DNA of 64,000 nt, from positions 248,001 through 312,000 of the forward strand of contig NZ_CP045417.1 of assembly GCF_009363755.1 (NCBI RefSeq). Reading direction: 5' to 3'. Made by a program: the position numbers and the translations under genes. Source of the stretch: Halomonas sp. THAF5a (GTDB lineage Bacteria; Pseudomonadota; Gammaproteobacteria; Pseudomonadales; Halomonadaceae). Under the pieces are notes generated by a model that had not been told where the DNA came from, ran no database searches, and was given only the letters and a program-made list of their open reading frames with translations. Below are positions 7,424-15,757 of the stretch, piece after piece (the stretch's first letter is position 1; the number at the start of each line of letters is the position of its first letter).

Positions 7424-7864
7424 TCAACTTAACGACGGCTTAAGGCACGCGCGCCGGTCGTGCAGGAGGGGGGCGGCGATCAAGGCGCGGGGGCGGCGGC
7501 CCCCAGGAAGCGCGCCTGCCAGTAGTCCAGGGTCAGGGCGGTGGTGGTGACGCGCCTCCTCGATGCGCGGCAGGGTCTCGAACTGCGCCCGGGAAGTGCG
7601 CGGCACGCGGATGCCGGCGCGAGCGTAGGCGCGCTGCACAAGGCCCGAGCAGTCCAGGCCCTGCTCGCCGGTGCCGCCATAGCGATAGGGGGTGCCGAGG
7701 GAGCGCCTGGCCTCGGCGAGGATCAGCGCGCGATCGATCGAGAGCGCGCCCGGCTCGTCGCGGGTGGCGAGCTCGCGACCCGCGCAGCCCGTCAGTGCGA
7801 TGGCGATCAGCAGGGCGATCGCCAGGCGGATCGCGCCGCCCGGGGGCCGTCGACGTCCAGGCAT
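7424..7864 (-). pseudogene. NlpC/P60 (MepS/Spr-like) lipoprotein with internal deletion
   Basis: The N-terminus has a lipoprotein signal ending in ALTGC. The first half of an NlpC/P60 peptidase domain follows, with GTPYRYGG and the catalytic Cys in LDCSGLV. After PRTSRAQFETLPRIEE the frame turns into unrelated sequence. In the next frame, however, a recognisable family C-terminus (LTLDYWQARFLGA) appears and stops at 7480. About 40 residues that would hold the catalytic His (HVGIYLG-type motif) are therefore missing and the ends are joined out of frame. The product cannot be an active peptidoglycan endopeptidase. The ATG shares a base with the stop of the upstream gene (TGATG). Decay rather than a new function is the likely reading. 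Confidence 0.7.
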
Positions 7865-8208
7865 CAGCGAAAGGCGATGCGCGTGCCGCTGGCCAGCAGC
7901 TCGTCCGGCGAGAGGGCGTGGCCCGGCACGCCGATCATCTCGTCGCCGCACTGGTCGCCCCAGGTGAGCACGCCGTGGGTCAGGCCGATGCCGCCTAGCA
8001 GGTCGCGGATCTCGCCGGTGCCGAGGAAGGTGCGCGTCTTGCCGTCGGCGTCGGAGAGCTCCGAGACGTCGTTGGCGTGGTGGAAGCGCACGGTGTAGAT
8101 GCCGTCCATCGATTCGACCTCGACGATGGGCGTCAGGCCGTGGGCGACGGCGTTGGCGATTTCCTTGAGGGTGACGTGGTCACCCAGCTGGTAGGCCGCG
8201 ATGGACAT
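7864..8208 (-). CDS. Small conserved protein, DUF6482-like
   Basis: A 114-residue soluble protein with no signal or membrane segment. A central beta-rich part (IVEVESMDGIYTVRFHH, then a hairpin around SDADGKTRTFLGTGEIRDLL) and the ending DEMIG resemble DUF6482, whose function is unknown. The ATG at 8208 is preferred to one at 8256, since the earlier start would lie in the operator. Its stop overlaps the start of the decayed lipoprotein, so the two were translationally coupled. A perfect palindrome at 8236-8257 covers its predicted transcription start, implying repression. The family assignment is tentative. Confidence 0.6.
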   Translation of the reverse strand: MSIAAYQLGDHVTLKEIANAVAHGLTPIVEVESMDGIYTVRFHHANDVSELSDADGKTRTFLGTGEIRDLLGGIGLTHGVLTWGDQCGDEMIGVPGHALSPDELLASGTRIAFR

Positions 8209-8235
8209 GGGAAGTGCCTCTCTCGTTGTCGGAGT

Positions 8236-8257
8236 GTTGTACAAGGTTCTGTACAAC
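8236..8257. promoter_or_regulatory. Operator-like palindrome GTTGTACA-N6-TGTACAAC
   Basis: A perfect 8-bp inverted repeat with a 6-bp spacer, 28 bp upstream of the DUF6482-like ATG. On the minus strand TTGCTG (8286-8281), 16 bases and TACACT (8264-8259) form a plausible sigma-70 promoter whose start point (about 8252) falls inside the palindrome. It looks like a repressor site. The cognate regulator is not in the window. Confidence 0.5.
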
Positions 8258-8436
8258 TAGTGTAGAAGGTTGCCGGGCCACAGCAAGGGCGAGCGCATCG
8301 TCATGGCGAGCCGCGGTGCCTGCCGGGGGCTGGAAAAGCCTGCCCGTCGTCCCCACTTCCTTCATTCTCGTCACCATGGCGGCATCGTGCCGCGATTTTT
8401 TGGCCCATTCGCTACTTGCACCCACAGGAGTCCCGC

Positions 8437-8982
8437 ATGAGCTTCCAGGGAGAACAGCACCCGGGCGTCCAGGCGCCCACCGCCGAGAGCAACGGCTTCC
8501 GCCTCAACCACACCATGCTGCGCATCAAGGATCCCGAGACGGCGCTGGCCTTCTACACCCGCGTGTTCGGCATGCGGGTGCTGCGCCGCCTCGACTTCGA
8601 GGAGATGCAGTTCTCGCTCTACTTCCTGGCGCGCCCCGAGGCCGGTGAGGCGGTTCCCGAGGATCGTGACGCGCGCACCGCCTGGACCTTCGACCAGCGC
8701 GGCGTGCTGGAGCTGACCCACAACTGGGGCACCGAGACCCAGGACGACTTCGCCTACCACGACGGCAACGCCGAGCCCCAGGGCTTCGGCCACATCTGCT
8801 TCAGCGTGCCGGATCTGGAGGCCGCCCAGGCCTGGTTCGACGCCAACGGCGTCGAGTTCGTCAAGCGCGCCGACCAGGGCAAGATGAAGGACGTGGTGTT
8901 CGTGAAGGACGTCGACGGCTACTGGATCGAGGTGGTCGAGGCGGGCCGCATGGCCGGCAAGGGAGACGGCGCGCAGGCCTAG
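8437..8982 (+). CDS. gloA: Lactoylglutathione lyase (glyoxalase I)
   Basis: Cytosolic glyoxalase I of 181 residues, converting the hemithioacetal of methylglyoxal and glutathione into S-lactoylglutathione. The four metal ligands are readable: His in NHTMLRIKD, Glu in GVLELTHNWG, His in GFGHICFSV and Glu in GYWIEVVE. TMLRIKDPETALAFYTRVFG is characteristic of the longer eukaryote-like/pseudomonad type. The ATG at 8437 is chosen because AGGAG stands 6 bases before it; an in-frame ATG at 8416 lacks a site. It is monocistronic, with the betaine binding protein beginning 87 bp downstream on the same strand. Confidence 0.93.
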   Translation: MSFQGEQHPGVQAPTAESNGFRLNHTMLRIKDPETALAFYTRVFGMRVLRRLDFEEMQFSLYFLARPEAGEAVPEDRDARTAWTFDQRGVLELTHNWGTETQDDFAYHDGNAEPQGFGHICFSVPDLEAAQAWFDANGVEFVKRADQGKMKDVVFVKDVDGYWIEVVEAGRMAGKGDGAQA

Positions 8983-9069
8983 CGTTGGCAGCGCCCGCTT
9001 GATCGGTGACGCCGGGCGGCCTAGGTTCATGTATTGGTTTTCAACGGCATGACCTGCCAAGGAGTCTCC

Positions 9070-10038
9070 ATGAACCTGTCCCTTCGCCCCCTGACGCTGG
9101 CCCTCGCCGGCACCCTGCTGGTCGCCCCGCTGGCCGTGAGCAGCGTGGCCCAGGCCGCCGAGCCGGAAGACGTGCGCTTCTCGGTGCCGGCCTGGCCCGG
9201 CGTGACCGTCAAGACCGCCCTGGCGACCACCCTGCTCGAGACCCTCGGCTACGAGGTCACCCAGGAGGAGCTGGGTTCCACCATCACCTACGAGGCCCTG
9301 ACCCAGGAAGAGATCGACGCCTACCTCGCGGCCTGGCTACCCGCCCAGCAGGCCATGTTCGATGCCTCCCTAGAGAAGGATGCCATCGTCGACCTGGGCA
9401 ACAACGTCGACGGGGCGCGCCTGGGTTTCGCCGTGCCGACCTACGTCTACGAGGCGGGAGTGACCAGCGCCGAGGACCTGGCCGACGAAGAGATCGCCGA
9501 TAAGCTCGACCGCACCATCTACTCCATCGAGGTGGGCTCCGGGATGAGCGATACCCTCAACGGGGCGGTGGAGAACGACACCTATGGCCTCGGCGACTGG
9601 GATCTCTCCGAGACGTCCACGCCGGGCATGCTGAGCGCCGTCGACGCCGCGATCGATCGCGAGGAGTGGATCGTCTTCGCCGGCTGGACGCCCCACTGGA
9701 TGAACATCGAGTACGACGTGCAGTACCTGACCGACACCCAGGACATGTGGGGGCCCGAAGGCGGCCGCAGCGACGTGCGTAGCCTGGTCTCCACGGCCTT
9801 CAATGCGTCCAATCCCAACGCCACCCGACTGCTCGACCAGCTCAGCTTCACCGCCGACGACCAGAGCGCGATGATCCGCGGCTTCAGCTACGAAGAGCGC
9901 GAGCCGGAAGAGGTAGCCCTGGAGTGGATGCGCGAGAACCCCGCCAAGGTCAAGGCCTTCCTCGAGGGCGTGACCACCCTCGACGGCGAGCCGGCCTGGC
10001 CGGCGGTGCAGCAGGCGCTGGAGATCCCCGCCGCCTGA
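9070..10038 (+). CDS. Glycine betaine/choline-type ABC transporter periplasmic binding protein
   Basis: A 322-residue OpuAC/ProX-family solute binding protein. A signal peptide of about 30 residues ends in AQAA. The mature protein carries family segments such as WPGVTVKTALATTLLETLGY, LAAWLPAQQAMF, and IVFAGWTPHWMN, where aromatic residues would form the quaternary-ammonium cage. The ATG at 9070 has AAGGAG 6 bases upstream. No permease or ATPase gene adjoins, so it is an orphan that must serve transport genes elsewhere. In a halophile it would supply compatible solutes. A strong hairpin terminator follows. Confidence 0.9.
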   Translation: MNLSLRPLTLALAGTLLVAPLAVSSVAQAAEPEDVRFSVPAWPGVTVKTALATTLLETLGYEVTQEELGSTITYEALTQEEIDAYLAAWLPAQQAMFDASLEKDAIVDLGNNVDGARLGFAVPTYVYEAGVTSAEDLADEEIADKLDRTIYSIEVGSGMSDTLNGAVENDTYGLGDWDLSETSTPGMLSAVDAAIDREEWIVFAGWTPHWMNIEYDVQYLTDTQDMWGPEGGRSDVRSLVSTAFNASNPNATRLLDQLSFTADDQSAMIRGFSYEEREPEEVALEWMRENPAKVKAFLEGVTTLDGEPAWPAVQQALEIPAA

Positions 10039-10056
10039 TCCTGCCCTGCGTGATGT

Positions 10057-10086
10057 GACGAGGCCGCCCTCAGGGGCGGCCTCGTC
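10057..10086 (+). terminator. Hairpin terminator after the betaine binding protein
   Basis: A perfect 12-bp stem (GACGAGGCCGCC / GGCGGCCTCGTC) with a 6-base loop begins 19 bp after the stop codon. The T run is weak. It also lies between convergent genes. Confidence 0.65.
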
Positions 10087-10112
10087 GTCATTGGGGCCAT
10101 GAAAACCGCGCG

Positions 10113-11291
10113 TCAGTAGCCGGTCATCTCGAGGTAGCCCTCTCCCCGCGGGGTGCCGTCGTCGCGGTCGGTGACCCGCACCGCGCCCTCCCAGTAGCTC
10201 ACGGTGGTCGCCATCCAGCGCTCGGCATGGGGCGCGGCCACGATCAGGTCGAGCCCCCGCCCCGGGAGCTCGAGCCGCCAGCGGGTCGGCATCTCGCGCC
10301 CGGCCACCGGGCGGCGCTCCAGCGGGGTCAGGCGCAGGGCATCGCGCTCGAGCGGCGTGGCCTCGCCGGCGGGGGTGATCCAGGTGCCGGAGAGATAGTC
10401 GCCGCCCCCCTCGCCGCCCCCGCGCAGGCGGAAGGCCATCAGCTTGTGGCCGTCGTCGAGGTGCAGCGAGAACCAGTCCCAGCCGGTCTGGTCGGGGCCG
10501 AGCAGCTGGCTGCTCCACTCGCGGTCGAGCCAGGCGCGGCCGGTCACCGTATGGGTCTCGCCGGCCAGGGTGACCTCGCCGGCGACATCGAAGAAGGGCT
10601 GGCTCACGTAGATCGAACCCTGGCCGTCGGCGGACTTCTGGCTGAAGCCGCCCTCGCCGTGGCGCACCAGCGGGCCCCGGGCCGCGAGATCGAGCCGGTA
10701 GCCGAAGGCGTCCTCGCCCTCGCCTTCGCGGGCGCGCAGCGTCAGCCGGTCCAGGGCGTCGCGCCCGGGCGTCGCCACGCGGCTCGCCAGCGTCCAGTCG
10801 TCGATCCAGGCGCGAAAGGGCCGGGCGGTGACGCCGGCCGGGTCCCGCTCGGGCGAGGCGACATCGGAGTCGCCCCGGGCGAAGCGCTCGGCGACCCGGT
10901 GGAGCTCGCCTCGGGAGACCGCCATGTGCGCCATCCACAGCTGCTCGGCGGCCCAGGGACCTGGCGTCGCCGGGCGCTCGGCCGGCGCCTGCTGGGCCTG
11001 ACGGAACAGCGTCCACTGAATGCCCAGCGCCTCGCCGTCGGCGTCCTCCAGGTTGGCGGTGAGGTACCACCACTCCAGGCGGTAGTCGGGGTGGGCGCCG
11101 TGGTCCTCGGGGAAGTGAAGCGGCGTGCCCGGGGCGGCCTGGATGAAGCCGCCGGCCTCGGCGCCGAGCCCGGCGAAGCCCCGGGACGCGGCGGGGGGCG
11201 ACTCCTCGGCGCAGCCCGCCAGCAGGGGGGCCAGGGCGAAGAGCGCGCCGAGCAGTTGCCGTCGCCATGCGCGGGTCAGGGAACGCCTCAT
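10113..11291 (-). CDS. AttH/CrtC-like lipocalin-domain lipoprotein
   Basis: A 392-residue lipoprotein (LLAGC lipobox near residue 27) of the carotenoid 1,2-hydratase/AttH family, two tandem lipocalin-like beta-barrels. Diagnostic stretches are FPEDHGAHPDYRLEWWYLTANL, LDREWSSQLL and GWDWFSLHLDDG. Its start overlaps the stop of the permease gene by 4 bp. Together with the permease and ATPase it forms an AttEFGH-like module, which in other Proteobacteria pairs an ABC exporter of the LolCDE/MacB type with an AttH lipoprotein. The chemical role is unknown. Cell location is probably the periplasmic face of a membrane. Confidence 0.85.
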   Translation of the reverse strand: MRRSLTRAWRRQLLGALFALAPLLAGCAEESPPAASRGFAGLGAEAGGFIQAAPGTPLHFPEDHGAHPDYRLEWWYLTANLEDADGEALGIQWTLFRQAQQAPAERPATPGPWAAEQLWMAHMAVSRGELHRVAERFARGDSDVASPERDPAGVTARPFRAWIDDWTLASRVATPGRDALDRLTLRAREGEGEDAFGYRLDLAARGPLVRHGEGGFSQKSADGQGSIYVSQPFFDVAGEVTLAGETHTVTGRAWLDREWSSQLLGPDQTGWDWFSLHLDDGHKLMAFRLRGGGEGGGDYLSGTWITPAGEATPLERDALRLTPLERRPVAGREMPTRWRLELPGRGLDLIVAAPHAERWMATTVSYWEGAVRVTDRDDGTPRGEGYLEMTGY

Positions 11292-13813
11292 GTGGTCTCC
11301 TCCTCGGCGAGCAGCGCCCGGGGTGGGGTGCGCCAGAGCGTCAGGGCCGGCAGGGCGGCGGCCAGCAGTGCGACCGCCACGGCGGTGGCCAGGGTCAGCG
11401 CGATCTCGCCGGGAAAGATGTGCAGCGGCAGGCGCCAGCCGAAGGCGGCCACGTTGATCACCGCCACCAGGCAGGCGGTGATGGCGATGCCCAGCGGCAC
11501 GGCGAGAAGCCCCGTCGCCAGCGCCGTCCCGCCCAGCTGGACGAGCTGCAGGCCCGCCAGGGTGCGGCGCGACACCCCCAGTGCCCAGAGCGGCGCCAGC
11601 CGGCGACGCCGCTCCCGGGCCTGGGCCAGCAGGCTGGCGAGCAGCGCCAGGGCGGCCACCGCCAGCGTCAGGGCGTTGAGGGCGCGGGTGATGGCGAAGG
11701 TGCGCTCGAAGATGTCGGTGGCGAGCGCCTTGACCCGGCGCTGGTCGATCAGCGCCTCGTCGTCGAGATCGAAGCGCGCGGTCAGCGCCCGGGCGAGCGG
11801 GGCGGCGGCGTGCCCCTCGGCGAGCACGATGCCGATGGACGAAGGCGGCGCGGCGAAGCGCTCGCGCAGCCGGGTCGTGGAGAGCAGCACCTCGCCGCGG
11901 GGGCTGCCGTAGTCGGGATAGACGGCGGCCACCGTGACCGTCTCTCTGTCTGTGCCCTGGTCGCTCGGCGCCTGCAGGACGAGCCGGTCACCCGGGGCGA
12001 TGCCCCGGCCCAGGGCCAGCTGCTCGTTGACGAAGGCCTCGCCGTCCGAGAGGGCGGCCCAGGCCGCGTCGCGTCCCTCCCTCGTCGCCAGCAGCGGCCA
12101 GCTCGGGGTGAGGCGCTCGCCCGGGGTGAGGCCGAAGAGCGTCACCGGCACCCCCAGGAGGCGGGGATCGCGCCCCCGGGGCGCCAACTCGAGCAGGGTC
12201 GATTCGGCCTCGGCGGTGGGCAGCAGTTCGGCGACGGCGTCGCGGCCGGCGAGCCAGGCCTGCACCGCGTCGAAGTGCTCGGCCGGCGGGCGCAGATAGA
12301 GATCGGCGGCCAGCCGCTGATCGAGCCAGTCGAGGAAGGTGAGGCGGAAGCCGCCGACCATGCTGCCGACGCCCAGGTTGGCGGAGAGCGCGATCGCGAG
12401 CGCCATCATGGCGAGCGACAGCCGCGGCAGCTGCAGCTGCAGATCGGCCAGGGCCCACTGGGACAAGGGGCGGCGCCGGGCGAGTCTGCCCAGCCACGTC
12501 AGGCCCACCGCCAGCAGCGGCGCGAGCCACAGCGCGACGGCCAGCAGCAGCGCCGCGATCAGCACGAAGCCGGCGATCAGCCCCTCCCCAGGCGGCCGGG
12601 TCGCGAGCCATCCCCCGGTGGCCAGCGCCAGCAGGGCGGCCCCGCCGCCGGCGAGGACCTGGCGTCTCAGCTGGCGCCGGTAGCCGGCGCGCCAGGCCTG
12701 GGCCTGGCCGAGTGCCAGCACGCCAAGCCGGGCGGCCCGCCACAGGGTGCCGCCGCCGGCCACGGCGAGCCCGCCCAGGGTCACGCCGAGCCCGCCGAGC
12801 CAGTAGTGCCAGGGCAGCGCCAGCCGGGTGCCCACCGCGGCGCCGTAGAGGTTCTGCAGGGTGGCGGCCACGTCCGGCAGCAGGGCGCGGGCGAGCCACA
12901 CGCCGCTGGCGATGCCGGCCAGGGCGCCCATGAGCCCGAGCAGCACGAGCTCCAGGGCCAGCACGCCGACCAGGGTGCGGCCCGGCACGCCCAGGGCGCG
13001 CAGGGTGCGCAGTAGCCCCAGGCGCTGCTCCAGCGCCAGGCCCAGCGCCGCCTGGACGATGAAGAGCCCGACGATCAGCGCCAGCAGCGCCATGGCGGTG
13101 AGGTTGAGGTGAAAGCTCGCGGTGAGCTCGCCGGGAGTGGCGAGGGTCGCGGCGCGGACCAGCCGATAGCCCGCGGGCGCCGCCGCCAGGGCACCCGCCT
13201 CGACCCCCAGCCGGTCGAGGCGCTCGTCGCGGCCGAGCAGCCTTGCCGCGGCGGCGATGTCCATCACCAGGGTATCCGGCGGCAGCGAGGGGGCGAGGGC
13301 CAGGGGCGGCAGGCGCCGGCCGTCGGCCAGCGCCGGAGTGGCGCCGGGGGCCGTGGCGGCCTCGCGCCCCAGGCGCTCCGCGGTCTCCGGCGCCAGGCGG
13401 GTCTGGCCGGGCGGCATGAAGAAGGCGGTGAGGTCGTCGCCGGCCCCCGGCGTGGCGAAGGCGCTGTCGCCGGGCAGGGTCAGCGGGTCGATGCCGATGA
13501 CCATCAGCCGCTCGCCCGCGACGCTGACCACCTCCCCCTCCAGCAGCGGCGAGACGGGCAGCCCCGCGCGGCGCAGCGCGACGAAGTCATCCCGGGAGAG
13601 CGCCGCGCCGTTGCGGCGCTCGAGGCGATCCAGGCCGCCGGTGAAGAGCGCCTCGGCCCGGGCGTAGCTCTCCCTGGCCGAGGCGTTGATCGCCTGCACG
13701 CCGCTCCACAGGGCGCCGGCCACCCAGAGGCCCAGCAGCAGCATGGCGAGCTGTCCGGGGTGGCGGCGATAGTGGCCGAGTAGCGTGACCAGGGCGACGA
13801 GGATCAGGCGCAC
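11288..13813 (-). CDS. FtsX-family ABC transporter permease
   Basis: An 841-residue integral membrane protein with the duplicated FtsX/MacB architecture: one N-terminal helix (about 17-37), a large periplasmic domain, three helices (about 235-340), a linker with further helices near 390-440, a second periplasmic domain and three C-terminal helices. Segments such as LRTLRALGVPGRTLVGVLALELVLLG and LAPLWALGVSRRTLAGLQL are the coupling regions of such permeases. It belongs to the lipoprotein or lipid extrusion class rather than importers. It overlaps the ATPase gene by 10 bp and the AttH-like gene by 4 bp. Confidence 0.88.
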   Translation of the reverse strand: MRLILVALVTLLGHYRRHPGQLAMLLLGLWVAGALWSGVQAINASARESYARAEALFTGGLDRLERRNGAALSRDDFVALRRAGLPVSPLLEGEVVSVAGERLMVIGIDPLTLPGDSAFATPGAGDDLTAFFMPPGQTRLAPETAERLGREAATAPGATPALADGRRLPPLALAPSLPPDTLVMDIAAAARLLGRDERLDRLGVEAGALAAAPAGYRLVRAATLATPGELTASFHLNLTAMALLALIVGLFIVQAALGLALEQRLGLLRTLRALGVPGRTLVGVLALELVLLGLMGALAGIASGVWLARALLPDVAATLQNLYGAAVGTRLALPWHYWLGGLGVTLGGLAVAGGGTLWRAARLGVLALGQAQAWRAGYRRQLRRQVLAGGGAALLALATGGWLATRPPGEGLIAGFVLIAALLLAVALWLAPLLAVGLTWLGRLARRRPLSQWALADLQLQLPRLSLAMMALAIALSANLGVGSMVGGFRLTFLDWLDQRLAADLYLRPPAEHFDAVQAWLAGRDAVAELLPTAEAESTLLELAPRGRDPRLLGVPVTLFGLTPGERLTPSWPLLATREGRDAAWAALSDGEAFVNEQLALGRGIAPGDRLVLQAPSDQGTDRETVTVAAVYPDYGSPRGEVLLSTTRLRERFAAPPSSIGIVLAEGHAAAPLARALTARFDLDDEALIDQRRVKALATDIFERTFAITRALNALTLAVAALALLASLLAQARERRRRLAPLWALGVSRRTLAGLQLVQLGGTALATGLLAVPLGIAITACLVAVINVAAFGWRLPLHIFPGEIALTLATAVAVALLAAALPALTLWRTPPRALLAEEETT

Positions 13814-14490
13814 GCGTCGCCCTCCGACGGGCGATGCGGCGCGAGCCGGCCGCGGCTGAGCCGCAGGCAGCGCGTCAGCGGCGCGGCGACTCGCGGGCTG
13901 TGCGTGACCATCAGCAGGCTGCAGCCGGTATCGCGCACCAGCGCCAGCAGCAGCGCGAGCACCTCGCCGGCGGTGGCCTCGTCGAGGTTGCCGGTGGGTT
14001 CATCGGCGAGCAGCAGGGCGGGGCGCGGCGCCAGGGCGCGGCCGATGGCCAGGCGCTGCTGCTGGCCGCCGGAGAGCTGCTCGGGGTAGCGGTGCTCCAG
14101 CCCGCCGAGGCCCAGCCGCGCGATCAGCTCGGCCGTCCAGTCGGGACGCTCGCGGCCCGCCAGGCGCGCCTGCAGGCGCAGGTTGTCGCGCACGGTGAGG
14201 CTCGCCACCAGGTGGAACTGCTGGAACACCAGGCCCAGAGTCTCGCGGCGCCGCCGCGCCCGGGCCGGTTCGGCAAGCGAGGAGAGCGCCCGCCCGGCGA
14301 GGTAGACCTCGCCGCGGTCGGGCAGGTCGAGGCCCGCGGCCAGGTGCAGCAGGGTCGACTTGCCGCTGCCCGACTCGCCCATCAGCGCCAGGCTCTCGCC
14401 GGGGGCGAGGGTGAGGTCGACCCCGGCGAGCACCTCGAGGGCGCCCTGGGGGGTGGCGTAGGCCTTCTCGACCTGGCGAAACTCGAGCAT
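13804..14490 (-). CDS. ABC transporter ATP-binding protein (LolD/MacB type)
   Basis: A 228-residue ATPase with Walker A (GESGSGKST), Q loop (VFQQFHLV), signature LSGGQQQR, Walker B (LLLADEPTGNLD) and the switch His in MVTHS. The TGNLDE and VFQQFHL forms are typical of the MacB/LolD/FtsE group that pairs with FtsX-type permeases. It is the first gene of the three-gene AttEFGH-like operon. The upstream gap to znuA holds a minus-strand terminator, so this operon has its own promoter. Confidence 0.92.
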   Translation of the reverse strand: MLEFRQVEKAYATPQGALEVLAGVDLTLAPGESLALMGESGSGKSTLLHLAAGLDLPDRGEVYLAGRALSSLAEPARARRRRETLGLVFQQFHLVASLTVRDNLRLQARLAGRERPDWTAELIARLGLGGLEHRYPEQLSGGQQQRLAIGRALAPRPALLLADEPTGNLDEATAGEVLALLLALVRDTGCSLLMVTHSPRVAAPLTRCLRLSRGRLAPHRPSEGDACA

Positions 14491-14529
14491 GGCGACGGTC
14501 CTGGCGAGGGGCGTGGCTCGATGTTACAC

Positions 14530-14560
14530 AAAAACGGGCGCCATCCGAGGATGACGCCCG
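14530..14560 (-). terminator. Rho-independent terminator of the znu operon
   Basis: On the minus strand a 12-bp stem with one G-U pair (CGGGCGTCATCC / GGATGGCGCCCG) is followed by five T, 22 bp beyond the znuA stop. It separates znu from the ABC export operon. Confidence 0.75.
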
Positions 14561-14582
14561 CGTGCGTGCCGTGCGCGAGGCC

Positions 14583-15734
14583 TCAGTGCGCGTGGTCGTG
14601 CCCGTGCTCATGGTCGTGCTGGTGGTCGTGCTGGTGGTCGGGTGACGCCGCGTGGTCGTCGTGCGCATCATGGCCCTGCTGTTCATGGCCCGGCTTTTCA
14701 TGATCCGCTGCCAGGGCGTCGTGGAGCACCCGGGCGTTGTGGCGCAGCATGCCGAGCCAGCTCGAGGCCTCGCCGTCGCTTGCCAGGGCGTCGGCATAGA
14801 GGGTGCCGGCCACCGGCAGGTCGGTCTCCTCGGCCAGCTGGTCGATCATGGCGGGGCTGGTCATGTTCTCGTGGAACAGCGCCCGGACGTTCTGCTCGCG
14901 GATCACGTCGATCAGCCGCGCCATGTTGGCCGCGCTCGGCTCGCCGGCGGTGGAGAGCCCCTGGGGCGAGAGGAAGCGCAGGCCGTAGGCGCGGGCGAAG
15001 TGGCCGAAGGAGTCGTGGCCGGTGATCACGCTGGTGTCGGCGGGGATCTCCTCGAGCAGCGCGCGCAGCTCGGCGTCGGCCTCGTCGATGGCCGCCAGGT
15101 AGCGCTCGGCGTTGGCCCGGTAGGCGTCGGCGTGGGCCGGGTCGGCGGCGATCAGGCCGTCGCGGATGTTGCCCACGTAGACCTCGCCCAGGCCCAGGTC
15201 CTGCCAGGCATGGGGGTCCGCGCCGTCGTGGTCGTGGCCGTGATCGTGGCCCCGATGAGCGTCGTGATCCTCGTGGCCGGCGTGGTCCGCATGATCGTCA
15301 TGGCCAGCATGATCGTCGTGGCCCTCGTGGCCCTCGTGGCCCTCGTGGCCCTCGTGGCCCTCGTGGTCGTCGTGGGCGCCGTGATCGTCGCCTTCGGCGA
15401 GGTGCGCCTCGAGGCCGTCGGTGGCGACCGCCAGCGGGCCGTCGAAGTCGCTGGCGTCGATCAGCCGCTCCATCCAGCCCTCGAACTGCAGGCCGTTGAA
15501 GACCACCAGGTCCGCCTCGGCGAGCCGGCGGGCGTCGGTGGGGCGCGGCGAGTAGACGTGGGCGTCGCTGTCCGGCCCGACCAGCGCCGTCACCTCGACG
15601 TGGTCGCCGCCGACGTGGTCGATCATGTCGGCGAGGATGCTGAAGCTGGTGACCACCTGGACGCGTTCGGCGGCCAGGGCGGGCAGGGCCAGCAGGGTGG
15701 CGGTGAGCAGGGCGAGGGGGCGGGAGAGGCGCAT
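14583..15734 (-). CDS. znuA: Zinc ABC transporter periplasmic binding protein ZnuA
   Basis: A 383-residue cluster A-I metal binding protein. The signal peptide ends in ALAAE; VQVVTSFSILADMIDHVGGD is the family N-terminus. The zinc-chaperoning His-rich loop (about residues 120-170) is unusually long, built of repeated GHE and D/H units encoded by five tandem 9-bp repeats. The C-terminus adds a second His-rich tail (HDHEHGHDHAH). Core metal ligands lie in DPHAWQD, GHDSFGHFA and related segments. The start at 15734 has AAGGAAG upstream. It is the last gene of znuCBA on the minus strand, controlled by the Zur-like box at 17543. Confidence 0.93.
   Translation of the reverse strand: MRLSRPLALLTATLLALPALAAERVQVVTSFSILADMIDHVGGDHVEVTALVGPDSDAHVYSPRPTDARRLAEADLVVFNGLQFEGWMERLIDASDFDGPLAVATDGLEAHLAEGDDHGAHDDHEGHEGHEGHEGHEGHDDHAGHDDHADHAGHEDHDAHRGHDHGHDHDGADPHAWQDLGLGEVYVGNIRDGLIAADPAHADAYRANAERYLAAIDEADAELRALLEEIPADTSVITGHDSFGHFARAYGLRFLSPQGLSTAGEPSAANMARLIDVIREQNVRALFHENMTSPAMIDQLAEETDLPVAGTLYADALASDGEASSWLGMLRHNARVLHDALAADHEKPGHEQQGHDAHDDHAASPDHQHDHQHDHEHGHDHAH
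15321..15365. repeat. Five tandem 9-bp repeats inside znuA (His-rich loop)
   Basis: GCCCTCGTG is repeated five times without error, encoding Gly-His-Glu units on the minus strand. The array is prone to slippage in 3-residue steps, so loop length may vary between strains without breaking the frame. Confidence 0.9.
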
Positions 15735-15757
15735 GGTGGCTTCCTTCTTGGGTGGCG

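Noticed and set aside
7428..7444. CTTAA-N7-TTAAG as an operator of the hemolysin cluster
   Set aside because: The arms are only 5 bp and it lies at the end of the decayed lipoprotein gene; too weak to call.
9370..11268. 632-codon minus-strand frame over the betaine binding protein and AttH-like gene
   Set aside because: Out-of-frame shadow; the real genes have signal peptides and family motifs in other frames.
15241..15365. CRISPR-like or satellite array
   Set aside because: The repeats are in-frame GHE/DH codons of the ZnuA metal loop.
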